Shown piece by piece: positions 8,827-18,454 of a DNA stretch of 64,000 nt; within the stretch, counting starts at the first letter, position 1; each line of letters begins with the position of its first letter. The position numbers and the translations under genes were made by a program. The notes beneath the pieces are model-generated. The model made no database searches, had not been told where the DNA came from, and was given only the letters and a program-made list of their open reading frames with translations. Source of the DNA: Algoriphagus lacus (lineage in GTDB: Bacteria > Bacteroidota > Bacteroidia > Cytophagales > Cyclobacteriaceae); the NCBI RefSeq assembly GCF_003583985.1, contig NZ_QXML01000003.1:248001-312000 (forward strand), read 5' to 3'.

Positions 8827-10239
8827 ATGGGACACGACCATATTCATAAACCGCTTACCCGAAGAGAGTTTTTGACCAAAACTTCTTTGGGTCTTGGGGC
8901 AGTCTCTCTGGCTTCCCTGATGAATCCATCTTCCTTGTTTGCCTTTGGAAATCAGCCTCATTTTGTACCTAAGGCAAAACGGATCATTTACCTGTACATG
9001 GCAGGAGCACCGTCCCAATTAGACCTTTTCGATTACAAGCCAATGCTCAAAAAAATGCATGGCAAGGATTTGCCTGGCAGTGTTTTGGGAGATCGAATTA
9101 CCGGAACCGCCGCCACACAAAATTCCCTCCCTCTGGTAGGGTCACCTTATAATTTTAAGCAGCACGGAAAAAGCGGAATGTGGATGAGTGAGTTGATGCC
9201 CAACATGTCAAAAATTACCGACGAGTTGTGCAAAATCCAATCCATGCATACAGCCTCTGTCCAGCACGAACCTGCTCAGATGTTTACCAATACGGGCTCG
9301 GAACTTCCCGGCCGACCGTCTTTTGGATCATGGATCAGTTACGGACTGGGCTCAGACAATGAAAACCTTCCGGCATTTATTGTACTCAAGACTGAAGGGC
9401 TGGAAGGCGGATTTTCAGGCTTGTTCTCAAGTGCTTTTTTACCTGCTGAGCACCAAGGCGTGCGTTTTCGGGGAGGTAAGGATCCTGTCCTTTTCCTGAC
9501 AAATCCCCCCGGAGTGACTGAGCAGGCACGAAGGGAGCAACTCGATTACCTGCAAAAGATGCAATCCGGCGCCCATGAGTTTTGGGATGATCCGAGCATC
9601 AAAGCCAAAATGGCGCAATATGAGATGGCATTTCGGATGCAAACTTCTGTTCCGGAAGTCGTGAACACGAAAGGTGAGCCGGACTACATCTATGAGCAAT
9701 ACGGAGAGGATAGTAAAAAGCCCGGGACTTTTGCCAGTAACTGCCTGCTTGCCAGAAGACTTGCTGAGCGCGGAGTGAAATTCATTCAGGTCTACCATGG
9801 AGGCTGGGATCACCATAACAACCTGCCTAAAGATATCACCAAGCGTACCAAGGAAACTGATCAGGCAAGCGCCGCCCTGATTATGGACCTCAAGCAAAGG
9901 GGATTACTGGAAGATACCCTGGTTGTATGGGGTGGGGAATTTGGGAGAACTTGTTTTTCCGAAGGACAATTGACAGCTGACAATTTCGGTCGTGACCATC
10001 ATCCTGATTCCTATACGATGCTGCTTGCCGGAGCGGGAGTGAAAAAAGGACTGACCTATGGAAGAACTGATGATTTCGGATACCATGTCGTGGAGAATCC
10101 TGTCCATGTCCATGACCTGAACGCCACGCTTCTCCATCTGATGGGTCTTGACCATGAGCGGTTGACTTATAAATTCCAAGGCAGAAGATTCAGGCTGACA
10201 GATGTGGAAGGACTGGTCGTGAAGGGAGTCCTCAGCTAG
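8827..10239 (+). CDS. DUF1501 family protein (Tat-exported, sulfatase-like fold)
   Basis: 470 residues. The N-terminus carries a twin-arginine signal (TRREFLTKTSLGLGAVSLAS), implying export in folded state, often with a metal cofactor. The body matches DUF1501: IIYLYMAGAPSQLDLFDYKP, then SMHTASVQHEPAQMF, QVYHGGWDHHNNLPKD, WGGEFGRTCFSEG, GRDHHPDSYTMLLAGAGVKKG and a final HDLNATLLHLMGLDHERLTY. These His/Asp-rich motifs resemble the metal-binding core of the alkaline phosphatase/sulfatase superfamily. The start follows the DUF1553 gene by 2 nt, so both are cotranscribed and presumably act together in the cell envelope. Family is certain; reaction is unknown. Confidence 0.92.
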   Translation: MGHDHIHKPLTRREFLTKTSLGLGAVSLASLMNPSSLFAFGNQPHFVPKAKRIIYLYMAGAPSQLDLFDYKPMLKKMHGKDLPGSVLGDRITGTAATQNSLPLVGSPYNFKQHGKSGMWMSELMPNMSKITDELCKIQSMHTASVQHEPAQMFTNTGSELPGRPSFGSWISYGLGSDNENLPAFIVLKTEGLEGGFSGLFSSAFLPAEHQGVRFRGGKDPVLFLTNPPGVTEQARREQLDYLQKMQSGAHEFWDDPSIKAKMAQYEMAFRMQTSVPEVVNTKGEPDYIYEQYGEDSKKPGTFASNCLLARRLAERGVKFIQVYHGGWDHHNNLPKDITKRTKETDQASAALIMDLKQRGLLEDTLVVWGGEFGRTCFSEGQLTADNFGRDHHPDSYTMLLAGAGVKKGLTYGRTDDFGYHVVENPVHVHDLNATLLHLMGLDHERLTYKFQGRRFRLTDVEGLVVKGVLS

Positions 10240-10250
10240 ATTTTAATCGA

Positions 10251-11819
10251 TCAATCCGGGATCAGATCCATGCAGGTTTTGTTGCCGGAAGCATCTGTGG
10301 CGCAGATTTTCCAGGTTTCAGTTTTGGTCTTATCCCTAACGGTAACTTTCCAAAGATTTTCTCCATACCAATTCAAAGGAACTTCCTGATTATTGACCAA
10401 CAATACTACCGACTGCCAATCCTGCGGCATGTTCGGGCTTTTATAGTCGTGGATTCTCGCTTTCAAGGTGAAAGTGCCCGGAGCAATCTCTTTCAATTGG
10501 GAATGTGAGATTTTCGGAGCCGAGGTGTCAGCTTTCACAGTGGTTCCGATAAAGATCCGCTCCTCGATGGTTTCCTCCCCTTCTCCCTGTCCCATGATTA
10601 GGTCTATTTTTCCATCCGAATTGATGTCGCCTAGTACCAAGGAAAGCGTGTGAGGAGTCGGGTCTCCCGACATAATAGATTGACGGAGTTTGAATTTTCC
10701 CGAGCCATCGTTCACCAGCAAGCGATCTTCTCCGGTGAGTGAACTTAGCAGGAAATCAGAGTCTCCATCAGAATCGAAATCAAGGAAAACCACATTGTTG
10801 TCATCCTCTCCGGTGTTTTCACTTGTCGGCCAAAGCAGGGAAGTAGCATCAATAAACCGCTTTGCGCTGTCATTTCGGAAAACATGCTCTATCCTTGACC
10901 ATGTTTTTTGATCCACAATTTCGCCATCGTTGACGGTGACCAGATCCAAAAATCCATCTCCATCCACATCCATTACCTCAAACTCGTAATTGTTGGTGTA
11001 GGCAGGAACGAGGCGTTTATCGGTGAAATTCCCTTTTCCGTCATTTACAAAAATCCGGCTCGATCCGCATTGCTTACAGGAAACAGCTATGTCGGGATCA
11101 AAGTCATTGTCGAAGTCAAAGAATTCCAGATCCCATGAAAATTGGATCAGAATATTGGGCATTTGAGTTTCGGTTACATCAGTATAAACCCCACTCCCGT
11201 CATTGAACCAAAGTCGGGTGCGACCGCCGATATTGTTCATGTTCGATCCAGGTCCCCAATCGGCGAAAATAATATCCAGATCTCCGTCATCGTCTGCATC
11301 TCCAAACTCTACGTCACCGACACTTGCCAAAAGAGTAGGCAAATGAGTTTCTGTCACTCTTTTAAATTTTCCTTGGCCCTGACCAAGATATAATTCAGTT
11401 TGGGTTTGGAAGGTGTTGCCGACCAGGATATCAGGATTTCCGTCTCCGTTTAGGTCACGGACTTTTATGACACGGGCATAAAATTTAGAATCACCGAAAA
11501 TATCCTCGGTCACTTCCAGAAATAGGGCGTCCGGACCCTGATTGATGAAAATACGGCTGGATTCCAATGCGCCCGGTTCGGAATAATTCCCGCCATTTGC
11601 AAAAATCAAATCGATCCTTCCGTCGCCGTTCAGGTCCGCGGCTTCTACGCGATTGGTCCATTCGGCAGTTTTGGGTAAGTATTTTTCCGTCATATCCTCC
11701 CAAAGGACCTTGTCTACCTGGGTTTCTGTCGTTGAGGATTCCTGGGCTTTTTCACAGGAAGAAAGTGCAATTACCGAGACAGCAATCAAAAAAATCAACT
11801 TGGCGAGAAAGAGCTTCAT
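10251..11819 (-). CDS. FG-GAP/VCBS repeat lipoprotein
   Basis: 522 residues with a lipobox cysteine at 22 (IALSSC). At least seven calcium-binding FG-GAP/VCBS motifs run through residues about 60-410: DLNGDGRIDLIFANG, DLNGDGNPDILVGN, DADDDGDLDIIFADWG, DFDNDFDPDIAV, DVDGDGFLDLVTVND, DFDSDGDSDFLLSS, DINSDGKIDLIMGQG. They form an integrin-alpha-like beta-propeller. The last 100 residues are a separate beta-rich module. Probably a surface-anchored binding protein. It is encoded opposite to the DUF1501 gene (11 bp between stops) and within the planctomycete-type island, which suggests but does not prove a functional link. Confidence 0.88.
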   Translation of the reverse strand: MKLFLAKLIFLIAVSVIALSSCEKAQESSTTETQVDKVLWEDMTEKYLPKTAEWTNRVEAADLNGDGRIDLIFANGGNYSEPGALESSRIFINQGPDALFLEVTEDIFGDSKFYARVIKVRDLNGDGNPDILVGNTFQTQTELYLGQGQGKFKRVTETHLPTLLASVGDVEFGDADDDGDLDIIFADWGPGSNMNNIGGRTRLWFNDGSGVYTDVTETQMPNILIQFSWDLEFFDFDNDFDPDIAVSCKQCGSSRIFVNDGKGNFTDKRLVPAYTNNYEFEVMDVDGDGFLDLVTVNDGEIVDQKTWSRIEHVFRNDSAKRFIDATSLLWPTSENTGEDDNNVVFLDFDSDGDSDFLLSSLTGEDRLLVNDGSGKFKLRQSIMSGDPTPHTLSLVLGDINSDGKIDLIMGQGEGEETIEERIFIGTTVKADTSAPKISHSQLKEIAPGTFTLKARIHDYKSPNMPQDWQSVVLLVNNQEVPLNWYGENLWKVTVRDKTKTETWKICATDASGNKTCMDLIPD

Positions 11820-11916
11820 GGGGTTTTGATCAGGGAAAAGGGCTGGACTTATACATTTTTGGATAGGAGGATTATAAGGTACAAATGTTAACTTTAAATG
11901 GGTTATCCATCTCTAT

Positions 11917-13374
11917 ATGAATATTCTTTTACAGGCAGACTCTACCTTATTTTTAGGCCGTTTTCATCCGCTTGCGGTTCATCTTCCGATTGGTTTTTTG
12001 CTTTTCGCAGGGATTTTGTTTGTTCTCTCCTTATTCAAAAGCTATGGTTTTTTGCTACGAGCCTTGCCGATCGTCCTGCTTCTAGGAGCGATCAGTGCGG
12101 TTGTTTCAGTAATCTTGGGCTTGTTTCTTTCAGATGAGGGTGGATATCCGGAAAGTACCCTGTTTTGGCACCAATGGATTGGAATTTCGGTAGCCATTAT
12201 CTCGATTCTAAGTTGGATCTGGATTCAGGGTTGGTTCACCAAAAAGGTTCAAAATGAGGATAAAAAGCCAATTTCTAACCATGCCAATATAGAACATCGA
12301 ATACACGAGAATAAAAAGAATATCGGGTGGTTGTTGGGTTTATTGGTGATTTTGATTTCGATCACTGGACACCTTGGTGGTAATCTCACCCATGGCGAGG
12401 ATTATCTTTTTGCCTACGCTCCTCCATTCATTCAGGACTTGCTTATTGAAGAGGAAGCGGCAGTTAGTCAGTTTGAATTTCCGGCTGATCCTGATTCCAC
12501 CCTGCTTTTCGGGCATGTGATCGAACCGATTTTAAATCAAAAATGTGCCTCCTGCCACGATGAAAACACCAAAAAAGGCGGATTGCTGCTCACTACTCAT
12601 GAGGGATTACTTCTCGGAGGAGATAATGGTCCGGTACTTGAAAATGGGTCTCCTAAAAGTAGTGAACTTTTTAAAAGGGTTAGTATGGATCCGGCAAGCC
12701 GGAAATTTATGCCTCCCCGAGGAACGCCCATGTCGTATACTGAAATCACCCTTCTGAATTACTGGATTACGGCCGGGATGCCGATGGATCTTACCGTGAC
12801 GGATGAGCGTATTCCGGAAGAGATTCAGGTTCTTCTCCAACAAGGATATGCCCTGACCACCAAGAAAAAGCCTTTTTATGAAAAAGCGATTGTCACCCCT
12901 GCTTCAGAAGAGACCTTGTCAAGTTTGCGGTCACAAGGCTACAAAATAGAAACCCTCGCCGAGGGCAACAACTTCCTGCAAGTGCAGTCAAAGGACACGT
13001 TAACCGCGGCGAAGATGGAGGCCTTGCTGGCCATCAAGGAGCAGATCACTTGGCTTGACCTTGGAAATTCAGGTCTGAAAGACGAGTGGTTAAGTTCTAT
13101 TGGGAAGTTTACCAACTTGACCCGACTCAATCTTGACAACAATGCCATTACGGATGCGGGCATCATCCATTTGGCAAAATTCGACTATTTGGAATCCCTT
13201 AATCTCCACAGTACATCGGTAAGCAATACAGGCTTAAAGGCATTGGCCAGTCAAAAAAGCTTAAAGAGAATTTACCTCTGGAACACCAAAGTCACCAGAG
13301 AATTGGCTGATTCCCTTCAGAAAGAAAACCCTGCCTTGGAGATTGATTTGGGGGTAACGCTGAGTGGAAAGTGA
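11917..13374 (+). CDS. Membrane protein with c-type cytochrome domain and leucine-rich repeats
   Basis: 485 residues in three parts. The N-terminus has four hydrophobic helices (about 13-35, 42-65, 88-110, 133-155) beginning FHPLAVHLPIGFLLFAG, like DUF2231-type membrane domains. Then a PSCyt1-like domain carries CASCH (210-214), ENTKKGGLLLTTHEGLLLGG and KFMPPRGTPM. The C-terminal third (about 345-475) holds leucine-rich repeats: LTRLNLDNNAITDAGI, LESLNLHSTSVSNTGLKALA, LKRIYLWNTKVT. The haem-type domain should face the periplasm. Similar architectures occur with DUF1549/DUF1553 genes, so a membrane redox or anchoring role for that system is a reasonable inference. Confidence 0.82.
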   Translation: MNILLQADSTLFLGRFHPLAVHLPIGFLLFAGILFVLSLFKSYGFLLRALPIVLLLGAISAVVSVILGLFLSDEGGYPESTLFWHQWIGISVAIISILSWIWIQGWFTKKVQNEDKKPISNHANIEHRIHENKKNIGWLLGLLVILISITGHLGGNLTHGEDYLFAYAPPFIQDLLIEEEAAVSQFEFPADPDSTLLFGHVIEPILNQKCASCHDENTKKGGLLLTTHEGLLLGGDNGPVLENGSPKSSELFKRVSMDPASRKFMPPRGTPMSYTEITLLNYWITAGMPMDLTVTDERIPEEIQVLLQQGYALTTKKKPFYEKAIVTPASEETLSSLRSQGYKIETLAEGNNFLQVQSKDTLTAAKMEALLAIKEQITWLDLGNSGLKDEWLSSIGKFTNLTRLNLDNNAITDAGIIHLAKFDYLESLNLHSTSVSNTGLKALASQKSLKRIYLWNTKVTRELADSLQKENPALEIDLGVTLSGK

Positions 13375-13474
13375 TGGGAGGTTAAGGCCTTTTAAGCCGA
13401 TGATTTCCTAATGATTTTTTTAATATAAGTTTTTGAAAAGCACTTATCTTCCGATTCCCAGATAAATCCATTCC

Positions 13475-14725
13475 ATGAAAAAACTCCTTTATCTCCTTGC
13501 GCTCTCCGGGTTAGCCTTCGCTTGTTCTCCAAAGGAAGAAGCGATTGACTACACCAAAATGACCGATGAAGAGCGCCTTAAAGCCGCTACCGAAATCGCA
13601 AGGTCTACCATCATGGTTGATGGTCACGTGGATCTTCCCTATCGGATGAAGGTGGGTGGATTTACACTTCAGCGCGAAATATTGGACGTTTCGGTTCGGA
13701 CTCCGGATGGGAATTTTGACTTTCCACGATCCAAAGAGGGGGGGCTTGACGCACCGTTTATGTCTATTTACATCCCGGCAGTAAACCAGAAAATACCCGG
13801 TGCATCCAAGGCTCTTGCAGATTCTTTGATCCTAATGACGGAGCGATTGGCTTCTGCTTTCCCCGACAAATTTGCCATGGCTTATAGTCCTGCGGATATT
13901 GAAGCCAATTTTGCAAAAGGCCTGATCTCACTTCCCATGGGGATGGAGAATGGTGCCGGGATTGAGGATGACCTAGCCAATTTGGAATACTTTCACAAGA
14001 GAGGAATCCGATACATCACCTTGACTCACGGCACGGACAACTTGATCGGTGATGCGAGCTACGATACCACAGGGACCCACGGGGGCTTGAGTCCTTTTGG
14101 CGAAGAGGTGGTCAGGGAAATGAACCGAGTGGGGATCATGGTTGATCTAAGCCATGTTTCAGACAATACGTTTAAAGATGCCTTGGCCATCACCAAAGTG
14201 CCGGTGATTGCTTCCCACTCTTCGGTAAGAAAATTTACTCCGGGCTTTGAGCGAAATATGAGTGATGAGTTGATCCAGGCTATGGCTAAAAATGGTGGGG
14301 TAATGATGATCAACTTTGGAGGAAGCTTTATTGATTCCGCTTATGCAGCCGGTGCAGACAAAGTTCGTGAGCACATCGTCAACTGGTTGGCCGAGAATAA
14401 TCTGACTCGACAGGATTCAGCTGCCCAAGCCTATATTCAGGAATATACGGCCCAAAACAATCCTTTTCCGACGGTGCAGAAAGTGGCAGATCATATTGAC
14501 CACGTAAAAAATCTGGTGGGAATTGATTACATCGGTTTGGGTTCGGACTTTGACGGTGTGGGTGATTCATTGCCTACCGGACTGAAAGACGTATCAATGT
14601 ATCCCAATCTAATTGCAGAGCTGCTGAAAAGAGGGTATTCCAAGGAGGATATTGAAAAAATCTGCTACAAAAACATCTTCCGCGTCTGGAAAGCAGTGGA
14701 GGAATATGCTGCTTCAGCGAAATAA
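13475..14725 (+). CDS. Membrane dipeptidase (M19 family) lipoprotein
   Basis: 416 residues. Lipobox cysteine at 17 (LAFAC) predicts a periplasmic lipid-anchored enzyme. The M19/renal dipeptidase zinc site is visible: H51 and D53 in VDGHVDLPYRM, the bridging glutamate in MGMENGAGI (about 155), DLSHVS (about 226) and ASHSSVRKFTPGFERNMSDE (about 245), and the C-terminal GIDYIGLGSDFDGVG. It cleaves dipeptides, including those with D-residues at the C-side. About 100 bp separate it from the upstream gene. A terminator follows it, so it is probably monocistronic. Confidence 0.92.
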   Translation: MKKLLYLLALSGLAFACSPKEEAIDYTKMTDEERLKAATEIARSTIMVDGHVDLPYRMKVGGFTLQREILDVSVRTPDGNFDFPRSKEGGLDAPFMSIYIPAVNQKIPGASKALADSLILMTERLASAFPDKFAMAYSPADIEANFAKGLISLPMGMENGAGIEDDLANLEYFHKRGIRYITLTHGTDNLIGDASYDTTGTHGGLSPFGEEVVREMNRVGIMVDLSHVSDNTFKDALAITKVPVIASHSSVRKFTPGFERNMSDELIQAMAKNGGVMMINFGGSFIDSAYAAGADKVREHIVNWLAENNLTRQDSAAQAYIQEYTAQNNPFPTVQKVADHIDHVKNLVGIDYIGLGSDFDGVGDSLPTGLKDVSMYPNLIAELLKRGYSKEDIEKICYKNIFRVWKAVEEYAASAK

Positions 14726-14748
14726 AATCAGTTGACTTCATGAATGAT

Positions 14749-14783
14749 CCCCAGCTTTAAACTAAGGCTGGGTTTATTTTTTC
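14749..14783 (+). terminator. Rho-independent terminator of the dipeptidase gene
   Basis: Stem CCCAGC (14750-14755) with GCTGGG (14767-14772), followed by a T-rich run to about 14782. Confidence 0.7.
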
Positions 14784-14894
14784 GGGAATTTGCATGAAAA
14801 TTTTCCCAGAAGACTTTTGTCATGTTTTTGTAGCGGAATTTTCCCGAAGTTTTAGCCAACATTTTAAAATCAATCAAAATCAATTAGTCACTTT

Positions 14895-15389
14895 ATGAAA
14901 ATTTATTTAACAGTACTTGGGCTATTAATTTTCATCTTTCAAGTTCAGGCTCAACAGGAAGTAAGCATTTTCAAACAGGGAGTACAAGGATGCTATTCGG
15001 ATTACTACATTGAGTTTCATAACAGAGGTGCTTCCCAACCTAAAGATGGAGAATACGAGGTAGTTATCTCGGTCATTCAAAACAACCAAAGTGAATGCTA
15101 CATGGGGAAAGCAACAATCCAAGGCGGTAAGCTGGTTCGTCCGGTTTACATCCAAAAAACCGATGGGACGTATTCCACTTTGACAAGAATGTTTAAAGAC
15201 TTTGATCAGACTTGGTTGGCTCAGCAGGATCCGCAAACTTTAAATGAAATCACAGATGGAATGAGTGCCTTGTTTGTTTCTCAGGAGCAATATCGGGTTA
15301 GACTGTTTTTTCCATCTTTGATAAACACCAACTCCGTAGTGAATAAAAAAGCTCCTCCGGCTGGTGACTTGCTGAAAAAAGGAAATTAA
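14895..15389 (+). CDS. Small secreted protein of unknown function
   Basis: 164 residues with a clear signal peptide (MKIYLTVLGLLIFIFQVQAQ). The mature part has two cysteines (in QGCYSDYY and QSECYMGK) that could form a disulfide and a beta-strand-rich pattern (YEVVISVIQ, KLVRPVYIQ, YRVRLFFPS). I do not recognise the family. The gene has a strong terminator directly behind it and about 170 bp of upstream space, so it is its own transcription unit. It is well coded (normal Lys/Glu/Gln usage) and very likely real. Confidence 0.75.
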   Translation: MKIYLTVLGLLIFIFQVQAQQEVSIFKQGVQGCYSDYYIEFHNRGASQPKDGEYEVVISVIQNNQSECYMGKATIQGGKLVRPVYIQKTDGTYSTLTRMFKDFDQTWLAQQDPQTLNEITDGMSALFVSQEQYRVRLFFPSLINTNSVVNKKAPPAGDLLKKGN

Positions 15390-15395
15390 GGATGG

Positions 15396-15424
15396 CCCCG
15401 TCAGATAAGACGGGGTTATTTTTT
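15396..15424 (+). terminator. Strong Rho-independent terminator
   Basis: Perfect 7-bp GC-rich stem CCCCGTC (15396-15402) with GACGGGG (15409-15415), 6-nt loop, then TTATTTTTTG. It ends the small secreted protein gene. Confidence 0.88.
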
Positions 15425-15637
15425 GTCCTATTATAGCTCCTGTTTTCTGACATTATTTCCTTTTTTGCTTTGTTTATCAGGTGTTTTCAGTCATTCTGGC
15501 CGAAAAGTCAGCTTGGAGTTGAATTTGTTCCAAAGGAGGTAACGGGAAAAGAACTCCTCAAATCCTGATGATGAATCGTGTCATTGGATGGGGAATTCTG
15601 AGCCCCGGAACATGGACCACCACTAGCAGACCACACT

Positions 15638-18256
15638 ATGGATTTCAACCAATTTACAATCAAGTCTCAGGAGGCAATTCAAAAAGCTGCCGAGCTTGCC
15701 ACAGGAGCAGGTACCCCTGCGATTGAGTCGGCTCATTTACTCAAAGGAATCTTTTCTGAAGATGATAATGTGACTGACTTTCTATTTAAGAAGCTAGGTA
15801 CCAGCAAACAATTGATTTCGCAAAAGCTGGATCAGGAATTGGCCAAGTTGCCAAAGGTAAGCGGAGCCAATCAGCAACCTTACTTGTCTGGACCTGCTAA
15901 TCAGGTATTGACCAAGGCCAAGGACTATCTCAAGACATTTGGCGATGAATATGTGGCCATTGAGCATTTGTTCTTGGCAATTCTTGCGGGAAGCGATGCC
16001 ACCGCTCAATTACTCAAGAATCAGGGTTTGGCTGAAAAGCCCCTGATCGAAGCAATCAAGGAACTAAGAAAAGGCAATAAAGTGACTGATCAAAACGCAG
16101 AAAGCAAGTACAGGGCTTTGGAAAAATATTCCAAAAACCTGAACGATTTGGCTAAAAAGGGCAAAATAGACCCTGTAATCGGCCGGGATGAAGAAATCCG
16201 GAGGGTGCTTCAAATCCTCGCCCGACGAACCAAAAACAACCCAATCCTGCTCGGTGAGCCGGGTGTGGGTAAAACGGCAATCGTCGAAGGACTGGCTCAA
16301 CGTATTGTGTCCGGAGACGTCCCCGAAAACCTCAAATCCAAAACCTTGATCTCTTTGGACATGGGCTTGTTGGTGGCAGGGGCCAAGTACAAGGGGGAAT
16401 TTGAGGAGCGACTCAAGGCCGTTATTAAGGAAGTGACGGATGCGGAGGGGGAAATCATCCTCTTCATCGATGAGATTCATACCCTGATCGGCGCAGGAGG
16501 AGGTGGAGAAGGTGCCATGGATGCAGCCAACTTGCTAAAGCCAGCTTTAGCACGGGGTGAACTCCATGCGATCGGTGCCACCACCCTCAAGGAATACCAA
16601 AAGTACATCGAGAAAGACAAGGCGCTGGAGCGAAGATTCCAGGCGGTCATTGTCGACGAGCCGGATGCTGCAGATGCGATTTCGATTCTTCGGGGAATCA
16701 AAGACAAATATGAATTGCATCATGGAGTACGGATCAAAGACGATGCAGTGATTGCTGCGGTAGAGCTTTCGCAGCGGTACATTTCAGATCGATTCCTACC
16801 GGACAAAGCCATTGACTTGATGGATGAGGCTGCCGCAAAACTGAGAATGGAGATTGACTCTCTTCCTCAGGAATTGGACGAGTTAAATCGTCGCATCATG
16901 CAGTTGGAAATCGAGCGTGAAGCTATTCGACGGGAAAACAACAAGGATAAAGAAACAGTCCTCAGCAAGGAAATCGCTGAACTCTCCGAAAAGCGACAAA
17001 ATGTAAAAGCCAAATGGGAAAGCGAAAAAGCGGTCATCATGGGCATTCGCCGGGAAAAGGAGGCCATTGACAAACTGAAAATGGAAGCGGAACAAGCTGA
17101 GCGAGCCGGAGATTTTGGTAAGGTGGCTGAGATCCGATATGGCAAGATAGGTGAAGCCGAGAAAAAACTGGAGTCGTTCAAAACCCAGCTGGCAGAAATG
17201 CAGGCAGGCTCTCCGTTGCTCAAGGAAGAAGTGGATCAGGAGGATATCGCATCTGTGGTGTCCAAATGGACCGGAATTCCAATTTCGAAGATGATCCAAT
17301 CGGAGCGTGAAAAACTACTCCATCTGGAAGAAGAGCTTGGAAAAAGAGTCGCAGGCCAGCGGGAAGCAATTGCAGCATTGTCTGATGCCGTTCGCAGAAG
17401 TCGCGCGGGATTGCAGGATCCGAAGCGTCCGATCGGTAGCTTCATCTTCATGGGTACCACTGGAGTCGGAAAGACCGAATTGGCGAAAGCGCTAGCTGAA
17501 TACCTCTTCAATGACGAAAATGCCATGGTACGAATCGACATGTCCGAGTATCAGGAGCGACATGCAGTTAGCAGATTGGTGGGAGCGCCTCCAGGCTATG
17601 TGGGTTACGATGAAGGCGGACAGCTGACCGAAGCGGTGAGGAGAAAGCCTTATTCTGTGATCCTGCTGGATGAGATCGAAAAAGCTCACCCGGATGTGTT
17701 TAATATCCTGCTTCAGGTATTGGACGACGGACGCTTGACTGATAACAAGGGTCGATTGGCCAACTTCAAGAATACTATCATCATTCTGACCACCAACATC
17801 GGTTCGCACTTGATCCAAGAGAGATTCGCAGAGATGGAGGAATGGAACAAGGAGGAGATTTTGGAAAAGACCAAAACCGAGGTGTATGAAATGCTGAAGA
17901 AATCTGTTCGGCCTGAATTTCTAAACCGAATCGACGAAACGATCATGTTTGAGCCGTTGAGCAAAGGCATCATCCGCAAGATCGTGGACATTCAGTGGAA
18001 GGAAATTCAGAAGAGACTTGCAGAAGCCAATATCGAAATTGAGGCCACTCAGGAAGTCTTGGATTACTTGGGTGAAGTAGGATTTGATCCGAACTTCGGT
18101 GCCCGACCACTGAAGCGAACGATGCAGCGATTGGTGCTGAATGAGCTTTCGAAGCAGATCTTATCAGGCTACATTAAGAATGATTCTGCTGTTTTGGTGG
18201 ATTTGGATGCTGACAAGCAGGTTTATTTCAAAAATGTGGATCTTACAGTAGTTTAA
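15638..18256 (+). CDS. clpB: ATP-dependent disaggregase chaperone ClpB
   Basis: 872 residues, the normal ClpB length. An N-domain (1-150) is followed by AAA+ module 1 with Walker A GEPGVGKT (about 207) and Walker [11 protein letters not shown], the long coiled-coil M-domain (about 400-530, rich in Lys/Glu: [20 protein letters not shown]), then AAA+ module 2 with GTTGVGKTE (about 607), [15 protein letters not shown] and [13 protein letters not shown]. ClpB solubilises protein aggregates together with DnaK. The roughly 215-bp leader region upstream holds two short inverted repeats (AGGAG/CTCCT at 15534-15558, GGGG/CCCC at 15590-15606), but no CIRCE-type operator is visible. Confidence 0.98.
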   Translation: MDFNQFTIKSQEAIQKAAELATGAGTPAIESAHLLKGIFSEDDNVTDFLFKKLGTSKQLISQKLDQELAKLPKVSGANQQPYLSGPANQVLTKAKDYLKTFGDEYVAIEHLFLAILAGSDATAQLLKNQGLAEKPLIEAIKELRKGNKVTDQNAESKYRALEKYSKNLNDLAKKGKIDPVIGRDEEIRRVLQILARRTKNNPILLGEPGVGKTAIVEGLAQRIVSGDVPENLKSKTLISLDMGLLVAGAKYKGEFEERLKAVIKEVTDAEGEIILFIDEIHTLIGAGGGGEGAMDAANLLKPALARGELHAIGATTLKEYQKYIEKDKALERRFQAVIVDEPDAADAISILRGIKDKYELHHGVRIKDDAVIAAVELSQRYISDRFLPDKAIDLMDEAAAKLRMEIDSLPQELDELNRRIMQLEIEREAIRRENNKDKETVLSKEIAELSEKRQNVKAKWESEKAVIMGIRREKEAIDKLKMEAEQAERAGDFGKVAEIRYGKIGEAEKKLESFKTQLAEMQAGSPLLKEEVDQEDIASVVSKWTGIPISKMIQSEREKLLHLEEELGKRVAGQREAIAALSDAVRRSRAGLQDPKRPIGSFIFMGTTGVGKTELAKALAEYLFNDENAMVRIDMSEYQERHAVSRLVGAPPGYVGYDEGGQLTEAVRRKPYSVILLDEIEKAHPDVFNILLQVLDDGRLTDNKGRLANFKNTIIILTTNIGSHLIQERFAEMEEWNKEEILEKTKTEVYEMLKKSVRPEFLNRIDETIMFEPLSKGIIRKIVDIQWKEIQKRLAEANIEIEATQEVLDYLGEVGFDPNFGARPLKRTMQRLVLNELSKQILSGYIKNDSAVLVDLDADKQVYFKNVDLTVV

Positions 18257-18308
18257 TTTTTGACCTCTGAGAGTACCTTAATTTGTACTCTTCAAGGCTA
18301 AACCATCA

Positions 18309-18356
18309 AACCCTTGAGTCTTTGGACTAGGTCCAAATTCCTCAAGGGTTTTTTGT
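18309..18356 (+). terminator. Terminator of clpB (two-tier hairpin)
   Basis: Outer stem AACCCTTGAG (18309-18318) with CTCAAGGGTT (18341-18350). An inner stem TTTGGAC/GTCCAAA (18321-18337) sits inside the loop. A T run follows. Confidence 0.88.
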
Positions 18357-18454
18357 TTTTTTACGCTTTTCAGTTTTCAGGTCTTTCCAAATGATCCAAT
18401 AGTTTTTTCTCCTGTCTTTTACCTAAATTCCGATAAAACCATCAATCCTTCTTC

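Noticed and set aside
15534..15606. Short inverted repeats in the clpB leader as a heat-shock operator.
   Set aside because: Stems are only 4-5 bp and match neither CIRCE nor any known HrcA or HspR site; likely chance.
18309..18356. Considered as a riboswitch-like two-tier structure.
   Set aside because: It lies right behind clpB, ends in a T run and is explained as a terminator with a secondary inner stem.
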